Notes: generated from the letters alone by a model not told the origin. Shown: positions 1 through 14,133, numbered from the stretch's first letter. The stretch: 64,000 nt of DNA from Apiospora phragmitis (GCA_038363925.1 JAQQWL010000003.1:1054001-1118000), one strand, 5' to 3'. Translations and numbers: made by a program.

Positions 1-3000
1 AAATAAGCTCTAACTCGTATAACGAGCCCTCGAAAAGGGATTCGAAAAAGGGATCGCTCTTTATACCTCAATCGTACGATCTTACCGAAGAGTTCTAGAG
101 CTTATACCGGCCTTTATTAACTAAAAACTAATATATAAAACGTTATTCTCGAACTTTCGCGTATTACTAAATATAATAACGGATTAAAAGATCTCGGAAC
201 GATACTTAACGAAAGAATTATATTAAAACTTAGCTATAAATACATACTTAATTAATAAACGGTTTATAAATAACTATATAAAAGAAAACCGACTAATTTA
301 CGGTAATAGATTACTATATAATAGCCGACTACTAGAATAAAAAGGTAACTAACGACCCGTTAATACCTTTCAACTAAAATTATTATACGGGAATCGGTAG
401 TTCGAATAAGGAATTTACCGAATTTATTACAAATAAGGCTATTAATTAATAAACTACCCAACCGAAAAACGAACCCGTATAATAACCTACTACCTCTAAA
501 TATATATTAATATTAAATAAGATCTCTTTACTTAAAAAAAATATAAGGATTTCGTCCGAAACTAGGAAAAAAAAGGAGGAGTTAAAAAATAATAAAAAGG
601 AGTACGATTATCTCGATTTAAAAAATATATAATAAGGTACTACTTACTTAACGGACGCCGCGTTCTATTACTAACTTATTAATAAAAATATTTATTTCAC
701 AAATACTTAATTAAATTAAGAATAATAAATAAAAAAAAAACTAATAATTAATATCATATGGTTCCGAAATTCGTATAAAAAAAGGAGATCTCGGAAATCT
801 ACTACGTCGACGGCCGAAATAACCTTATAAACACCTTTATTAAAAAATCTCTAAATAAAGCCCTCGAATAGCTAGTATTAATTAATAAGTTAATTATACG
901 CATAGAAGCGTACGTCGAGAAACTAGACTTACACGGCGAATAAAAAAAGAGGAAAAAGAGAGATATCTTTTTCTTTAACGGGGTATAACGTATCTCGATA
1001 TGCGACGGCGTACCTATTATTATTACTACTTTTATTATTATTATTACTCTTAAACTATTCCTTTTAATTTATAACAAGAAATAATATACGTAGGTATATA
1101 ATAACTTTCCTTATTATTATTAACGTATCCCACAAGCGAATATCCTATATAAGCGAATATCCTATTCTTTTACACCCCTTTTAATAAAATATAAATTAAT
1201 TTTATAATAACGTATTTAATATATTAAAATTAATCGGAATCTTTATTTCTAGATACTTCTATATTATTTTAATAAGTGCGCGTATTATGCCCGGGCTCTC
1301 CGTAAATTCTATAGCGTTATAAGCGTGTCTTAAACGTCCTCGTATAACTACTCTTTTAACGCGATTTGTTTTATAACTATTTATTAACGTCCTTTTAAAA
1401 TTATAGGTCTTTTCTAGCTTATATACGAAGTGATCCTTTATCTTGTAGCCCGTTTTTTTTCGTACGGCGGCGCCGGCTAAATATCTTATTTACTTTTCGA
1501 AATATCGCGTTCTTACTTTTTAAAAGAGTAACTCGGTATATAACATATATTATAGCTTTTATAATTTAGTTAAAACTAATTAAAATAAATATTAAAAAGT
1601 TATTTTAATATCGTACGATATGGTTTCGAACGTATTCGGTTTAGGATTAAGCCTTAATTAAGTTATTTAAGGTTTTTAATTCTTAAGGAATAGGTAGGCC
1701 GGAAGACGTCCCCGGAGGTATTAAAGTATGTAGCTTTATATCTAACTATAAAATAATATATTCCGGATTGTACGAAACGAGTCCTATTTTTCGAAAGCTT
1801 CTTCGTATATTTAAAACGATAAAAATCGCTTAGAACGTTTTTAAAAACGCTAGTAAGAAATCCTTCTTTAAGATATTAGTAATATACGCCCGTATAAAAT
1901 ATTTAATTTCTTTCCCGTACGCCTTTTTTAATGTATAAAAATAATTAATATTAAGAGGTTAAAGCTTATACGACGAATAAGAAGGTATATAGAATATAAT
2001 AATCGAGTTCTTTTTATAATAGAGCTCGAAAGTTATCGAGTAGTAGTTTTCGTAGCCGTTTAGGACTAAGAGGCGATAACGACCCTTCGTATAAGACCTG
2101 GTATATTAATTAAAGTATCGAATTTAGTCCTCGCCTTTTTTATTTATAATTTAGCTATTTTTAATAATTACGATTATCTAATCCTTCGGTAATAGGCTAT
2201 TTTCGTACTAAAAAGAGAAATGCGTTTTCCTGGTAAAGATAATATACGGAGGAATAGCGTAACTATATAATCTGACGCCTTAAATAATTATAATTTATTC
2301 CCGGTTTTTTTATTATATTATTTTAAGCTTTCCGTATTAATTAAAAGTGGTTACGATTATTTCGGACGAGATTTAACCTATAAAAAAGCTGGTCTCGTTG
2401 AAGTTATAGATATCCTCTTTTTAAATCCTATACTTATAAATTATATTCTGTACAAGGGTAAACTACGCGCGATACGCGTCGGGATCTTTATAAAGGACTT
2501 TTTAATAATCGATTCTTTAGTTAAAACGCGTCCCGCGTTTCGTAAACTAAATAATCGATTCGTTATATCTTTTATATTACTTAACCGGGGAAGAAACGAT
2601 CGCGTATTTAAATTAATAATATATCGAATAATCGCATCTTTTTTAGAATTTAAAAGCTTTTAAGAATTCGTAAATATTTCGCGTCGTATAGGTTAATTAT
2701 TTCGTCTACGCTATAAAGTTTTTAATAAAACGTAATAAATTAATACAGCTTTTTATACGTTTAAAGTTAAGTCTTCTTAAAGCGCTTAAAACGTTAGAAT
2801 TATATCACTCTTTTTTTAAAGTTGTAGCATTTTCGGACGTAAAAATATAAAAAAAGGTTAAAGCTATGAGGAAATTTATAAAAGTGGGACATTCGCTTAT
2901 ATGGGACATTCGCTTATGGGATACGTTACTACGAAAAGACCTGCTACTTAACTAAGTCAACGTTAGGAAGGTACAGTATCACCTGTACGGCTTAGGCAGG

Positions 3001-3150
3001 CGCCGAATACCGGATTAGCGCAACCCATCTGTACGAGACCCTTGCGGGGGGAAGACTCGTCTTAAAAAAGGGAGCTGCCCAAGTCTATTATTAAAATAAA
3101 GACTGCCAGTATTAGAACAGCAGGAACTGAGGTTTTCCATATCACTCCTT
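1..3150 (+). mobile_element. Short LTR retroelement 'B', copy 1 (5' end outside window), RIP-degraded
   Basis: This is the 3' part of a repeat that also occurs at 6742-9912 (inverted) and 44949-55454 (direct). It runs from inside the element to the first ~40 bp of its 3' LTR, which starts at about 3110 and is lost after about 3150, where a different repeat begins. Three-copy alignment by eye shows almost only C/T and G/A differences, as expected for RIP. A DDE transposon (1123-2926) interrupts it. One degenerate reading frame near 570-945 has a tyrosine-rich stretch and ends HGE-stop; I do not recognise the protein and see no reverse transcriptase or integrase motif. Confidence 0.75.
1123..2926 (-). 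mobile_element. Pogo/Fot1-like DDE transposon, copy 1, nested in element B
   Basis: This 1804 bp unit has imperfect terminal inverted repeats of about 45 bp, starting ACGTATCCCA at both ends, and is flanked by TA on each side (1121-1122 and 2927-2928). Each terminal repeat contains a tandem sub-repeat built on AAGCGAAT. The two other B copies lack the insert at the same place, giving an empty-site comparison. Minus-strand coding remnants match copy 2, which keeps a C-terminal zinc-knuckle-like motif. TA duplication, size and the knuckle fit the pogo/Fot1 branch of Tc1/mariner. RIP has destroyed the reading frame. Confidence 0.8.
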
Positions 3151-3158
3151 TTAAAGAG

Positions 3159-3569
3159 TATTTATATAGAATATATAAAGAAACGTTTATTATTATATAT
3201 TTAATTGTTTTTTATTAATTTATTAAATTATTAATTAGTTTACAATAATCTCGTTATTAATTTACGGTAATCTATTCTTTAAATTATAATAATCCGCTCT
3301 TAGTTAACTTATTTTAAGTATCTTACCTTTATTATTTTATAGTTCGTTACGTAATTCGCCGTGTTTCGTTTTTATATCTTTTTGTTTTTATTTTATCGTC
3401 ATATAAGCTAATATCGTTTACGTTATTATACGCTATTAAAGTACGATTAAGTTCGTATTAATATAACTAGCGGTGCGGTCGCTAATTATTCTATCGTAGC
3501 TAGATCGGGTTATTATAGTTCCGTGCCGGTAAATAGGTCTTGATCGTATGGTTAGGTCGGGTTATAATA
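3159..3569 (-). repeat. Putative 3' LTR of the minus-strand gypsy relic
   Basis: It matches 15277-15657 in the same orientation, with transitions and one insertion of about 30 bp. In element orientation it begins TATTATAACCCGACC, a RIP-altered TGTTATAACCCGACC, a typical LTR start. Confidence 0.6.
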
Positions 3570-6500
3570 TTTTTTTTTTAATTATTTCTTTTTTAAAATA
3601 TCGACTTTATAAATACCCTAGTTATTCGTAACGTTAAATTATAATAGGTTTCCTTTTTTTATTTTATTTTTATTATAATATATATTTATTATAAATAATC
3701 GTATTAAAAAACCTCGGTTAAAAAAAATTATTACGCGTTTAGCTTTTATTATTATTATAGAATCCGCAGGTAACTTAATTAATATATTTTATATTCGTTA
3801 TTTTTATTAAAACTTAACTTATTATATAAACGAAAAATCATCCCGTTATTTAAAGTATATTCGGGTCAATTATTTTTATAATAATACTTTTATTATACCG
3901 GCTTTAATAAAACTAGCTACTTAATAAAAAAAGCTAGAGGCGAAGGAATCGGACGTAAAAAAGGACTTATTTTTATTATAAATATAATTATTTATCGCTT
4001 TAAACTATTTAGCCCGTTTTTTATTATATAAAAAAGGTCGTAATAAAAAAATGTTTAAAAGCGTTTCGTTAAGGAATATAAGAGCTAAACGAGAAGGATA
4101 ATATTTCCTTTTCGATTATTAATTAGGAAAACTTTATCCTAAATAACCTACGTTCTTTTAAGCGTTTCCGGGGATATCGATTAGTTATTTTTTAACCTGG
4201 CCGATTTCCCCGAGCCTAGTTCGTTAGCCCCCGTAAGAGGAGCTTTTTTTTAAACCTCTAGAGTTCTTTCGCAGCGTTCGCTAAGTATTTTTTAAATTCT
4301 TAAGTATTATTTTTTAATAGGTATCTTTTTTATTAAACGAGATATTAAAAGTTTCATCTTTTCTTTTTTTTATTAATAATTTTTTCGATTTCGTACTCGT
4401 ATTAATCCGTTTCGATTTTTAGTTATATATCGGTTAAAGTTTTTTCGGCCGCTAGTTTAAATAATAAGATATAAAATATAAGGTATATTCGTATTATTTT
4501 AAGTAGTAATAATTAGTAATTAGTTTTTAAAATAACTTTTACGATTTTAAATAGTCCGATCTTTTTAAAGTTTAATTTTTCGCTTAGTCGCTTAATTTTA
4601 ATGTTTCGCTATAAGAGGTAAACTTTTTTTCTTTTTTTTAAAGTTAATCCTTTTAACTTAGTTTAGTTAGCGCGTTTTTTTATACGTTATTAAAGGAAGG
4701 TAAGGTTTTATTATAATATTATTTAAAGTTCTTTTAATTTTTCGATTTATATAATCGCGATAGGTATTAATTCTTTTTTAAGGGTATTTTAATAATTTCT
4801 AGGTTATACTTATAGTTTATTTAAAATAGTAAAATGCGTGTTATTTTATTATTAATATTATTATATACGAATTATATTATAAATAATAGTATTACTTAAT
4901 TATTTTATGCGTAATTAATATAGTAGCGTAGGTATTATTTTAAAGTTTAATTTATTCGTTTAATTTATTTATTTATTTAAGTGTGGTAGGCTGTAAATAG
5001 TTTATACTTTATGCCGAGTTATATTATAAGCGATTTTTAAAACTTAGCGGTAAATAGCTTATTCCGGTTAGAGATGATCGTTTTAGGCAGTTTATACTAG
5101 TTAACGATTATTTATAAAAACGTATAAGCTAGGTCGTTAGTATCACTAGATTCTTTATATAGTAAAAAGTAGGTATATTTCGTGAGTTTATCCGTAATTA
5201 CTAGGATACTGTTGTAATTAATTTTAAGTAAGGGCTCTTTTAATAGGGGTAGCTTAATTATAAAATCGAGTGCGATTATTTTTTACGCTTTGTTTAGTGG
5301 TGGAATTAGGTATAATTCTCCGTATAGCTAGTATTTATTAATTTTAACCTTATTATAGAGGTTATATTCGTTAATAACTTTAATTACGGCTATTTTAAGG
5401 TTCTTGTAATTAAACTGTTTAGTAATTCGTTTTTAAGTTTTAAATATCCTTTAGTGTAGGGTGTTCGTAAAATTCTTTAATAAATCTTTTACGGTATTAC
5501 TTAAGGATATAAACCTTGTTTTAATAAAAAACGAGGTTATTTCGTTTTTCGAGTTAATCTTTAGTATAGTTAATACGATCCGGGGTCTAATTTAATTATC
5601 GGAACTTAGAAACCTAATCGTTATCGTATTGTATAAAATTGGCGGTATTTAGTTATTGTGACGGCGTAAGGTTGCCGTCTTGGTTATAGGCTAGGATAGT
5701 TCGTGTTTTAGGCGATATTTCCTCTTAGTGGTCTAGTTGTTAGCTTAGTATATTAGTATGACTGTTCTCGTTACTCTTATAATAAATAATAGTAAGGTTA
5801 AATTCTAATAAGAATTTAAATTATTATATTTAATATTTATTTAACTCTTTAATAATAATAAATATTATAAGGTTCTTATAATCGGTATAGATTTTTATGA
5901 GTTTTATTATTTCGTTAAAATAATATTTTTATTTTTTATATATTTTAATAATAATTATTAATTCTTTATTATAGATTTAATAATTAAGTTTTAATTTATT
6001 TAGCTTTTTAAAAAAGAATACAACGAGATGTAACTTTTTATTATTATTTCGTTAATTTGATTACCCTTTGATCGTATAGTTTAATACGTTAGTTTCGACT
6101 TTAAATAGTTTAGAAAGGTTTATTATATAAAGTACTAGTTTATTAAAGATTCGTTCTTTAATATTATAAAATGCTTAATCTTCTTTCTTTATTTATCGGA
6201 ATAGTTTATTCTTTTTTATTAAGTTCGTTAAAAGTGTCGCTAATTTATTAAATCCGGGGATAAATATCCGGTAATAATTAGCTAATCTTAAGAAAGATTT
6301 TACTTTTATAACGTTTATAGGCGTAAGCTACTCTCTAATTATTAAAATTTTAAAAGGTTTTATCCGGATTTTTTTAAAGGATATCATATATTTTATAAAT
6401 ATAACGGATCGTTAATAGAACTCGCTTTTCTTTAAATTAATTAGTAGGTTATTATCCTACAGTTTTTAAAGTACTAACTTTACGTATTTTTAATATTATT

Positions 6501-6741
6501 TATTATTTTTAGCGTAGATTAAAATATTATTAAGGTATATTACGATAAACTTATTAAGATATTTTTATAAAACGTGGTTAACTATTACTTAAAAGTTAAT
6601 TAACGTATTAATTAAATTAAATAGTATAATTTAATACTCGAAATACTCGTATTTAATTTAAAACGCGGTTTTTTATTCCTTTCCTTTTTTAATACGAATT
6701 AGGTTATATATATTAAAAAGATGAAGTATTATAAAGATTTT

Positions 6742-6948
6742 TATTAAATGGGCTCTCGTATATACTGTGGTTCCGGTTTTAATCGGGGTTTAATCGTTCT
6801 TATTCTATTACTTATATCTATTTTTAATACGAGCTACGAGGGGCATCGTATGCCCCTCTTAATAAAATAAGAAAAGGGTTCGTGCGCGTAGGTACGTAAT
6901 ACTTTTTTTAAAGTAATATAAAAAACCTTAGTTCTTATTATTTTAATA
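6742..6948 (-). repeat. 3' LTR of element B copy 2
   Basis: 207 bp; same sequence family as 9706-9912, 14134-14340, 44949-45156 and 55247-55454. It begins T(G/A)TTAGAACAGCAGGAACT in element orientation and ends in AACA, or its RIP product AATA. Confidence 0.8.
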
Positions 6949-9705
6949 CTAGCAGTTTTTATTTTAATAATAAACTTAGGTAGCTCCCTTTTTTAAAACG
7001 AGTCTTCCCTTCGTAAAGGTTTCGTACAGATAGGTTACGCTAATTCGGTATTTAGTACTTATTTAAGCCGTATAGGTAATATTATACCTTTTTAATATTA
7101 ATTTAATTAAATAATAAGTCTTTTAATAATAATAATAATAAGGAAAATTATTATATATTAATATATATTATTTCGCCGTTATTAATTATAAATAATAATA
7201 GTAATAAAAGTAGTAATAATAATAGGGGCGTTATCGTATATCGCGATACGTTACACCCCGTTAAGAAAAAAGATATCTCTCTCTCTCTCCTCTCTTTTAC
7301 TCGCCGTACGAGTTTAGTCTCTCGACGTACGCTTTTACGCGTACGGTTAACCTATTAATTAATATTAGCTATTTAAGGGCTTTATTTAGAAATTTCTTAG
7401 TAAAAGCGTTTATAAGATTATTTCGGCCGTCGACCTAGCAGATTCTCGAGATCTCCCTTTTTTTATATAATTCTCGGAGCGATATAATATTGATTATTAG
7501 TTTTTTCTCGTTTATTATTCTTAATTTAATTAAATATTTATCGTATAAATATCCTCGTTAATAAGCCGGTAATAAAACGCGGCGTTTATTAAATAAATAA
7601 TATTTTATTATATATTTTTTAGATCGAAATAGTCGTACTCTTTTTCGTCATTTTTTAGCTCCTCCTTTTTCCTTTCTTAGTTTCGGACGAAATCCCCGTA
7701 TTTTTCTTAGGTAGGGAAATTCTATTTAACGTTATTATACGTTTAGAAGTATTAGATTATTATACGGGTTCGCTTTTTAGCTAGGTGGGTTATTAATTAA
7801 TAGCCTTGCTTATAATAAACTCGGAAGGTTCTTTATTCGAACTGCCGGTTCTTATATAATAACCTTAATTAGAAGGTGCTAACGAGTCGCTAGCTACTTT
7901 TTTATTTTAATAATCGGCTATTATATAGTAATTTATTATTATAAATTAGTCGGTTTTTTTTCGTACGGTTATTTATAAACCGTTTATTAATTAAGTACGT
8001 ATTTATAGCTAAGTTTCGATATAGCTTTTCCGTTAAATATTATTTTAATAATATTTAGTTTATTATTATACTTAGCGATACGCGAAGGTCTAAAAATAAC
8101 GTTTTATATATTAATTTTTAATTAATAAGGGCCGGTATAAGCTTTAGAACTCCCCGGTAAGCTCGTACGACTGAGGTATAGAGAGCGATCTATCTTTCGA
8201 ATCCTTTTCCGACGGCTCGTTATACGAGTTAGAGCTTATTTAGCAGGATTTTTAAGACCTCGATAAGTTATTTCTCGGCGTTTTTATTTTTTATTTATAC
8301 TAAAGAAGTTATTATTTAATTCGTAAAATATTATATATAGTTTATTATTATATTAAAGTGCGAGTTTATAAGGTGGTATATTTCGTTTTATCTCTTTTCG
8401 AGTTTAATATAATTAAGATAAAATACCTCCGTACGGCCGGAAAAAATATTCGGGAAGATCGTATAGTATTAGTCCTTTAATATATCTAGCCGTCGGCATG
8501 TTTTAATAAATATCCGTACTTTATCGTAAAAGATATTATATAATTTGCCGGTATAATTCTTTTCTTTTTTTTATATTTTTAAGAAAGTAATAACCTTATT
8601 TTAATCGATTTTATCGTTATAAATAGCTCGGCTTAAAAAGATATCGTACTTTATAACGTACGCTAAACTAGATAATCGTACGGTCTAATCCGGCGGAACC
8701 GGAGTTAGAGAAGGAAAAGGGACGATGTTTTACAACGTTTAGGTGCTTAAGAATCCAGGGTTAGACGCTAGGCCTGAAGTATTTAAAACTCCGGGATTGA
8801 ACGTCGGTCTTAAAGTACCTATAGTATCGCGAACGATTACTTCGTATAAAGACCGGGTGTTTCTCGCTTAGGCGGCGGTTCTTCGATTATTTATTCTCGG
8901 GAAGAGTGTAAAATATCCTCTTTTCGGGTTTCCGACGTCGGTTCTGCCGGTCGGTCCTATTAATATATAGGATCGGCCGGTAGTACTAGACTTGTAAGCT
9001 TAGCGTTAAAGGATTCGTCCGTTAATATATCGAATCCGTGCTTTTTAAAATAATTAAAGAGCTCTTTTTAAAATATATAATTAACTTAACCGAATTAATA
9101 TTCGGTTTATTCGTTAAACTTTATAATAAACGATTTTTTAAAAGAGGTCTCTTTTATTTTTAATATATAATATTTTAAAAAGTATTATACGAGGTATGTC
9201 GTAAGTAGTTCGGGTATTATTTTTTTAAAAAGTACGTTTAAAGGTTCGAGTTTTTAAAAAATAAAATTAACGTTCCTTTTTTAAACTATAAACAAAATCC
9301 CGGTATTTTAAAATACCTCTTCGTATATAAATAGTTCGGGGTTTAAAGTTATTAGTTTATCTAGGTTCGATACGTCCGGGCTCGATCTCGATTCGTTAAC
9401 CTTAATTAACTCCATTTAATAGGGGTTATCGTTTTATAAATCGTATAATAAGGTTATTTAAATATATAATTATATATAGCTTAACTAATTTTACGTATAA
9501 TTCGGAACCTAGTTTCCTCTTTATAATATATACTCGGAAAAAGGGGTTCCTCTTCGTATAGTTAATTTAGTTCGGCTTTTCCTCCGAATCTCTAATAGGC
9601 GGAAATTCTTAAGGCTCTTTAGCACGGTCGCCCTTACATCGGTAAGGGCGTAAAATCGTCTCTTTACTTATTAATTTATAATTACTACGGGTAATTATTA
9701 ATTAA

Positions 9706-9912
9706 TATTAAATAAGCTTTCGTATATACGGTAATTCTCGTTTTAATCGAGGTTTAATCGTTTTTATTCTATTATTTATATCTATCTTTAATACGAGCTA
9801 CGAAGGGCATCGTATACCCCTCTTAATAAAATAAGAAAGGGGTTCGTACGCGTAGGTACGTGGCACCCCTTTTAAAGTAATATAGAAAACCTTAGTTCCT
9901 GCTGTTTTAATA
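9706..9912 (-). repeat. 5' LTR of element B copy 2
   Basis: 207 bp, same length as its partner at 6742-6948; the differences are transitions. It is followed directly by the duplicated target ATTTT. Confidence 0.8.
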
Positions 9913-12250
9913 ATTTTAATGTATAATAATTTATTTCGTAAATCGCTAATTAAGAACAAGGGGTATCGGTTTTTAATAATAATTTTATTAAGCTTTTAAT
10001 AATCGATATATATATATTATTTAAGTTTTCCGTCTTTATTTTTTTTCGGAACGAAAAGTATAAGGAAGCCTATTAATAACGTAAATAATTATATAACTCT
10101 TTTTTCGAGGTTCTTCGTAATATACTTTTTAAGGCTTTTTTATGCTTTTAATTTAATTTATAAATCGGTATAAAGAAGGGTTTTTTTTTTTTTAATAATA
10201 TTTTATAATTTTACTGTATATAAAACGGTAACCTATTTTTTAATTTCTTATTAAAAAAGGCTTTAAATTACCGGTACTTTTTTAATACGGTCGTTATAAC
10301 TTTCGGCTTAAACTTTTTAATAATAACGTATACTTTTAAAACTTTAAGTTTATTAAAAAGTTACTTCTTAAACCGTTATTTATTAATTAAACCTCTTTTT
10401 AATATATTTTATTAAAATTAGCCTATTTTTTAATTAATTTTAAAATTATTTACCCGTAATTAAAGTTTTTTTAAAATTATATCGTATCTTATAACGTTTA
10501 TAATATTATACGTAATTTATTTATAACGTTTTTTAATATTAATTAAAAGGTTCGTAACTTTTTTTTATACGTTTTTATTATTATACGTTATAAGTTTTTT
10601 ATTAATAATTTTAAATCGGTATAAGGCGTTTTCTTCTTATTATTTTAAAACTAAGCTATTAACGATTCGTAATAAAATATAATTACTTTACGCTCCGTTA
10701 TTTAATAACGCTTAAATAATAACTTTTTTTACTTCGATTATTAATACCATATAATCGTAAATATTTTAATTATCAGTTATTAAATATAAGGATTTATCGT
10801 ATCTCGTTAAGTATCGTCCTTTTATAACCGGCGGGAGTTATTTCCCGATCGTTATAATAGGTTTTATTTATCTGTTATTCGTTAATAGCGACGGGTCTAA
10901 GCGTACGGTATCTCGGGGTCGTACGGTAGTAGCGGTATTTAGGATCCTATTATTATAGCAGGTCCTCTAACTTAGAAATTCTAGGTATCTTAAAAACGCT
11001 ATACGTCCGCCTTAAGCGCTTAATAAGCTCGTGACTTTTCTTATACGTACTATACGTATTTATCGTTAATATAGTCCCTCTAGTCCTGTCTTTTTAAGTA
11101 ATATTTTCGGAATTACTAAAAGGTCTTTTTAATTAATAAGTAAACCCGGCGGGGGTCAGGTATAATCGTTTTAATCTTTTTAATAAGCTAGTCGAGGTAT
11201 AGTTATTTAATAAAGTACTTATTAATCCTTTTAAAGATCTATCCCTTTTCGAGCTTCTTTATTAAGTGCTCGGTGTAACTATCGTGAATATAGCCGATCT
11301 AAGCGAGTAAGAAGTGATCGTTATATATTAGCGAAATTTTAAAATCGTTACCGATAATATAATTTCTTTTTATTCTTTATTTAAATTTATATATAATAAA
11401 TACTTACCGTAGTTTTCGTAATTGTGAGTATAATTCTAAGGATCGCTAGTTATTTATTAATATTTAAGTTTTAAAGCTTCGTTATTTTTATAATAAGTTT
11501 TAATATAAATAGTTTAATAAGCTGTTTAAAGTTACTTAATTATTACTCGTCGCGGATTAAATAGTTTTTTAAACTTTTATTTTTATTATTATTTTCGCTA
11601 CTTTTTTTATTATAATTAAGTTATTATTATATTATTACGAAGGGACGCGTTGTACTTTATTATTTAAAAGCTTTAAAGAATTATCTCGTCTTTTCTTTAT
11701 TTATTAAGTAGTTATAATAACCGTTATTATAATAAGCTATTTAGGGTAAGCTATTATAAGGTATGTTTAATGTATTATTTACGTTACTTTTTTTAATAGC
11801 TATAAGAGTTAATTGATTATTAATAGTATTAATTTATTACCTGTCCGGGATTTTTCGGAATCCTTTTTTAAGGATTAATAGTTTCGGGCGAAATATCCTT
11901 ATTTTTAATAGTTATAATAAATAACGCTTTATTTCTTATCGTATTTATTATATTTAATAACGTTAAGACTTATAGGTTCGTTATAATAGTTATACGCCGT
12001 GCTATTCTTTAGCGGTATATTATTATAATAAAGTAGTCGCTTTATATTGATTTAAATTCGATTAATTTACCGTAGTTATTCGCCTTATTTTTCGCGGCGT
12101 TATTTATATATGCGGGTATTGATTTTAATAGTGAGCTCTATATATAAAAGGAAATTATTAAGGGTATTAAGCCGGCTAAGTTCGTTTTTAACGTTTTTTT
12201 TTTTAATTCTTAATAATATATTATAATTTTTATAACTTTAATATAGTTTA

Positions 12251-14026
12251 ACGTATCCTACAAGCGAATGTCCCACATAAGCAAATATCCTATTCTTTTA
12301 TACCCTTTCTAATAAAATATAAATTAATTTTACCACAACGTATTTAATATATTAAAATTAATCGGAATCCTTATCTCTAGATATTTCTATATCATTCTAA
12401 TAAGTACTCGTATTATGCCCGGGCTCTCCGCAGATTTTACAGCGCTATAAGCGTGTCCCAAACGTCCTCGTACAACCACTCCTCCGACGCGATTCGTCTT
12501 ATAACTATCTATCAATATCTCTTTAAAACTGCAGGTCTTTTCTAGCTTATATACGAAGTAATCCTCCATCTTATAGCCGTTTCTTTTTCGTGCGTTATAG
12601 CCTTTGCGATCTGGTTAAGGCTAGTTAAAATGGACGTCGGAGAACTATTTTAATACCGTACGATACGGTTTCGAACGTATTCGGTTTAGGATTAGGCCTT
12701 AATCGGGTTATTTAAAGTTTTTAATTCTTAAGGAATAAATAGGCCGGAAAACGTCCCCGGAAGTATTAAAGTACGTAGCTTTATATTTAACTATAAAATA
12801 ATATATTCCGGATTATACGAAATAAGTCTTATTTTTCGAAAGCCTCTTCGTATATTCGAAACGGTAAAAATCGCTTAGAACGCTTTTAAAAACGTTAATA
12901 AAAAGTCCTCCTTTAAAATATAAATAATATACGCCCGTATAAAATATTTAATTTCTTTCCGTATACTTTTTTTAACGTATAAAAATAATCGATATTAAAA
13001 GATTAAAGCTTATATAATAAATAAGAAGGTATATAAAGTATAATAATCGAGTTCTTTTTATAATAAAGCTCGAAAATTATTAAATAATAACTTTTATAGC
13101 CGTTTAAAACTAAAAAATAATAATAACTTTTCGTATAAAACTTAATATATTAATTAAATTATCGAATCTAGTCCTCGCCTCTTTTATTTATAGTTTAGCT
13201 ATTTTTAATAATTACGATCACTTAGTCCTTCGGCAATAGGCTGTTTTCGTACTAAAAAAAGGGGGCGTTTTCGCGGCAAAAATAATATACGGAGGGATAG
13301 CGTAACCGTATAATCCGACGCCTTAAATAATTATAACCTATTCCCGGTTCTTTTATTATATTACCCTAGGCCTTCCGCGTCGATCGGAGGTGGTTACGAT
13401 TATTTCGAACAAAATTTAACCTATAAAAAAGCCGGTTTCGTTAAAATTATAAATATCCTCCTTTTAAATCTCGTATTTATAAATTATATTCCGTATAAAA
13501 ATAAACTACGCGTAATACGCGTCGAAATCTTTATAAAGAACTCTTTAATAATCGATTCTTCGGTTAAAACGCGTCCGGAGGTCTAGTTATTGTCGTACGA
13601 AGTTAGAGGCCTAATTAACGCCGACGCGTCCCGCGTCGCGTAAATTAAGTAATTAATTCGCTATATCTTCTATACTACTTAACCGGGGAAAAAACGATCG
13701 CATATTTAAATTAATAATATATCGAATAATTGTATTTTTTTTAAAATTTAAAAGCTTTCGAAAATTCGTAAATATTTCGTATCGTATAAGTTAACTATTT
13801 CGTCTACGCTATAAAGTTTTCGATAAGACGTAATAAATTAATACAGCCTTTCGTATATTTAAAATTAAGTCTTTTTAAAACGTTTAAAGCGTTAAAATTA
13901 TATTACTTTCTTTTTAAAGTTATAACATTTTTAGACGTAAAAGAATATAAAAAAAGGTTAAAGCTATAAGGAAATTTATAAAAGTAAGACATTCGCTTAT
14001 ATAGGATATTCGCTTATAGGATACGT
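12251..14026 (-). mobile_element. Pogo/Fot1-like DDE transposon, copy 2
   Basis: This 1776 bp copy of the 1123-2926 element is flanked by TA (12249-12250 and 14027-14028), with terminal inverted repeats starting ACGTATCCTA. Less mutated than copy 1, it keeps near its transposase C-terminus (minus strand, about 12400-12445) the motif CKICGEPGHNTRTY. This is a CCHC-type knuckle whose last cysteine has become tyrosine, a G-to-A change. Such knuckles occur at the end of many fungal DDE transposases. Stops interrupt every frame, so it is inactive. Confidence 0.8.
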
Positions 14027-14133
14027 TAGTCGAATTATAATACGTTAGAACTCGGCGGTATAAAAGGCGGTTAATTTTTTTTATTTAAAAGTTTTTAATT
14101 CTTTTTTTACTTATCGTTTTTTATTAAGGTTTT

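Larger units (their letters stand above)
6742..9912 (-). mobile_element. Short LTR retroelement 'B', copy 2, complete
   Basis: This 3171 bp copy has two 207 bp LTRs (6742-6948 and 9706-9912) and a perfect 5 bp duplication ATTTT on both sides (6737-6741 and 9913-9917). It is inserted within the RT region of the gypsy relic. The ~2.75 kb interior is too short for gag plus pol, and I see no RT, RNase H or integrase motif. One degenerate open frame next to the 5' LTR and another near the 3' end are not recognised. It is probably a non-autonomous element mobilised by another family. Confidence 0.8.

Noticed and set aside
7120..7240. Short repeats such as AATAATAAT that could suggest a CRISPR-like or microsatellite array
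   Set aside because: They are AT-rich simple sequence from RIP in element B, irregular and present in each copy; CRISPR arrays are not expected in a fungal nuclear genome.
12387..12569. 60-codon frame at the end of DDE copy 2
   Set aside because: The open frame itself is out of register; the meaningful reading is the neighbouring frame with the zinc knuckle, so no intact protein is claimed.
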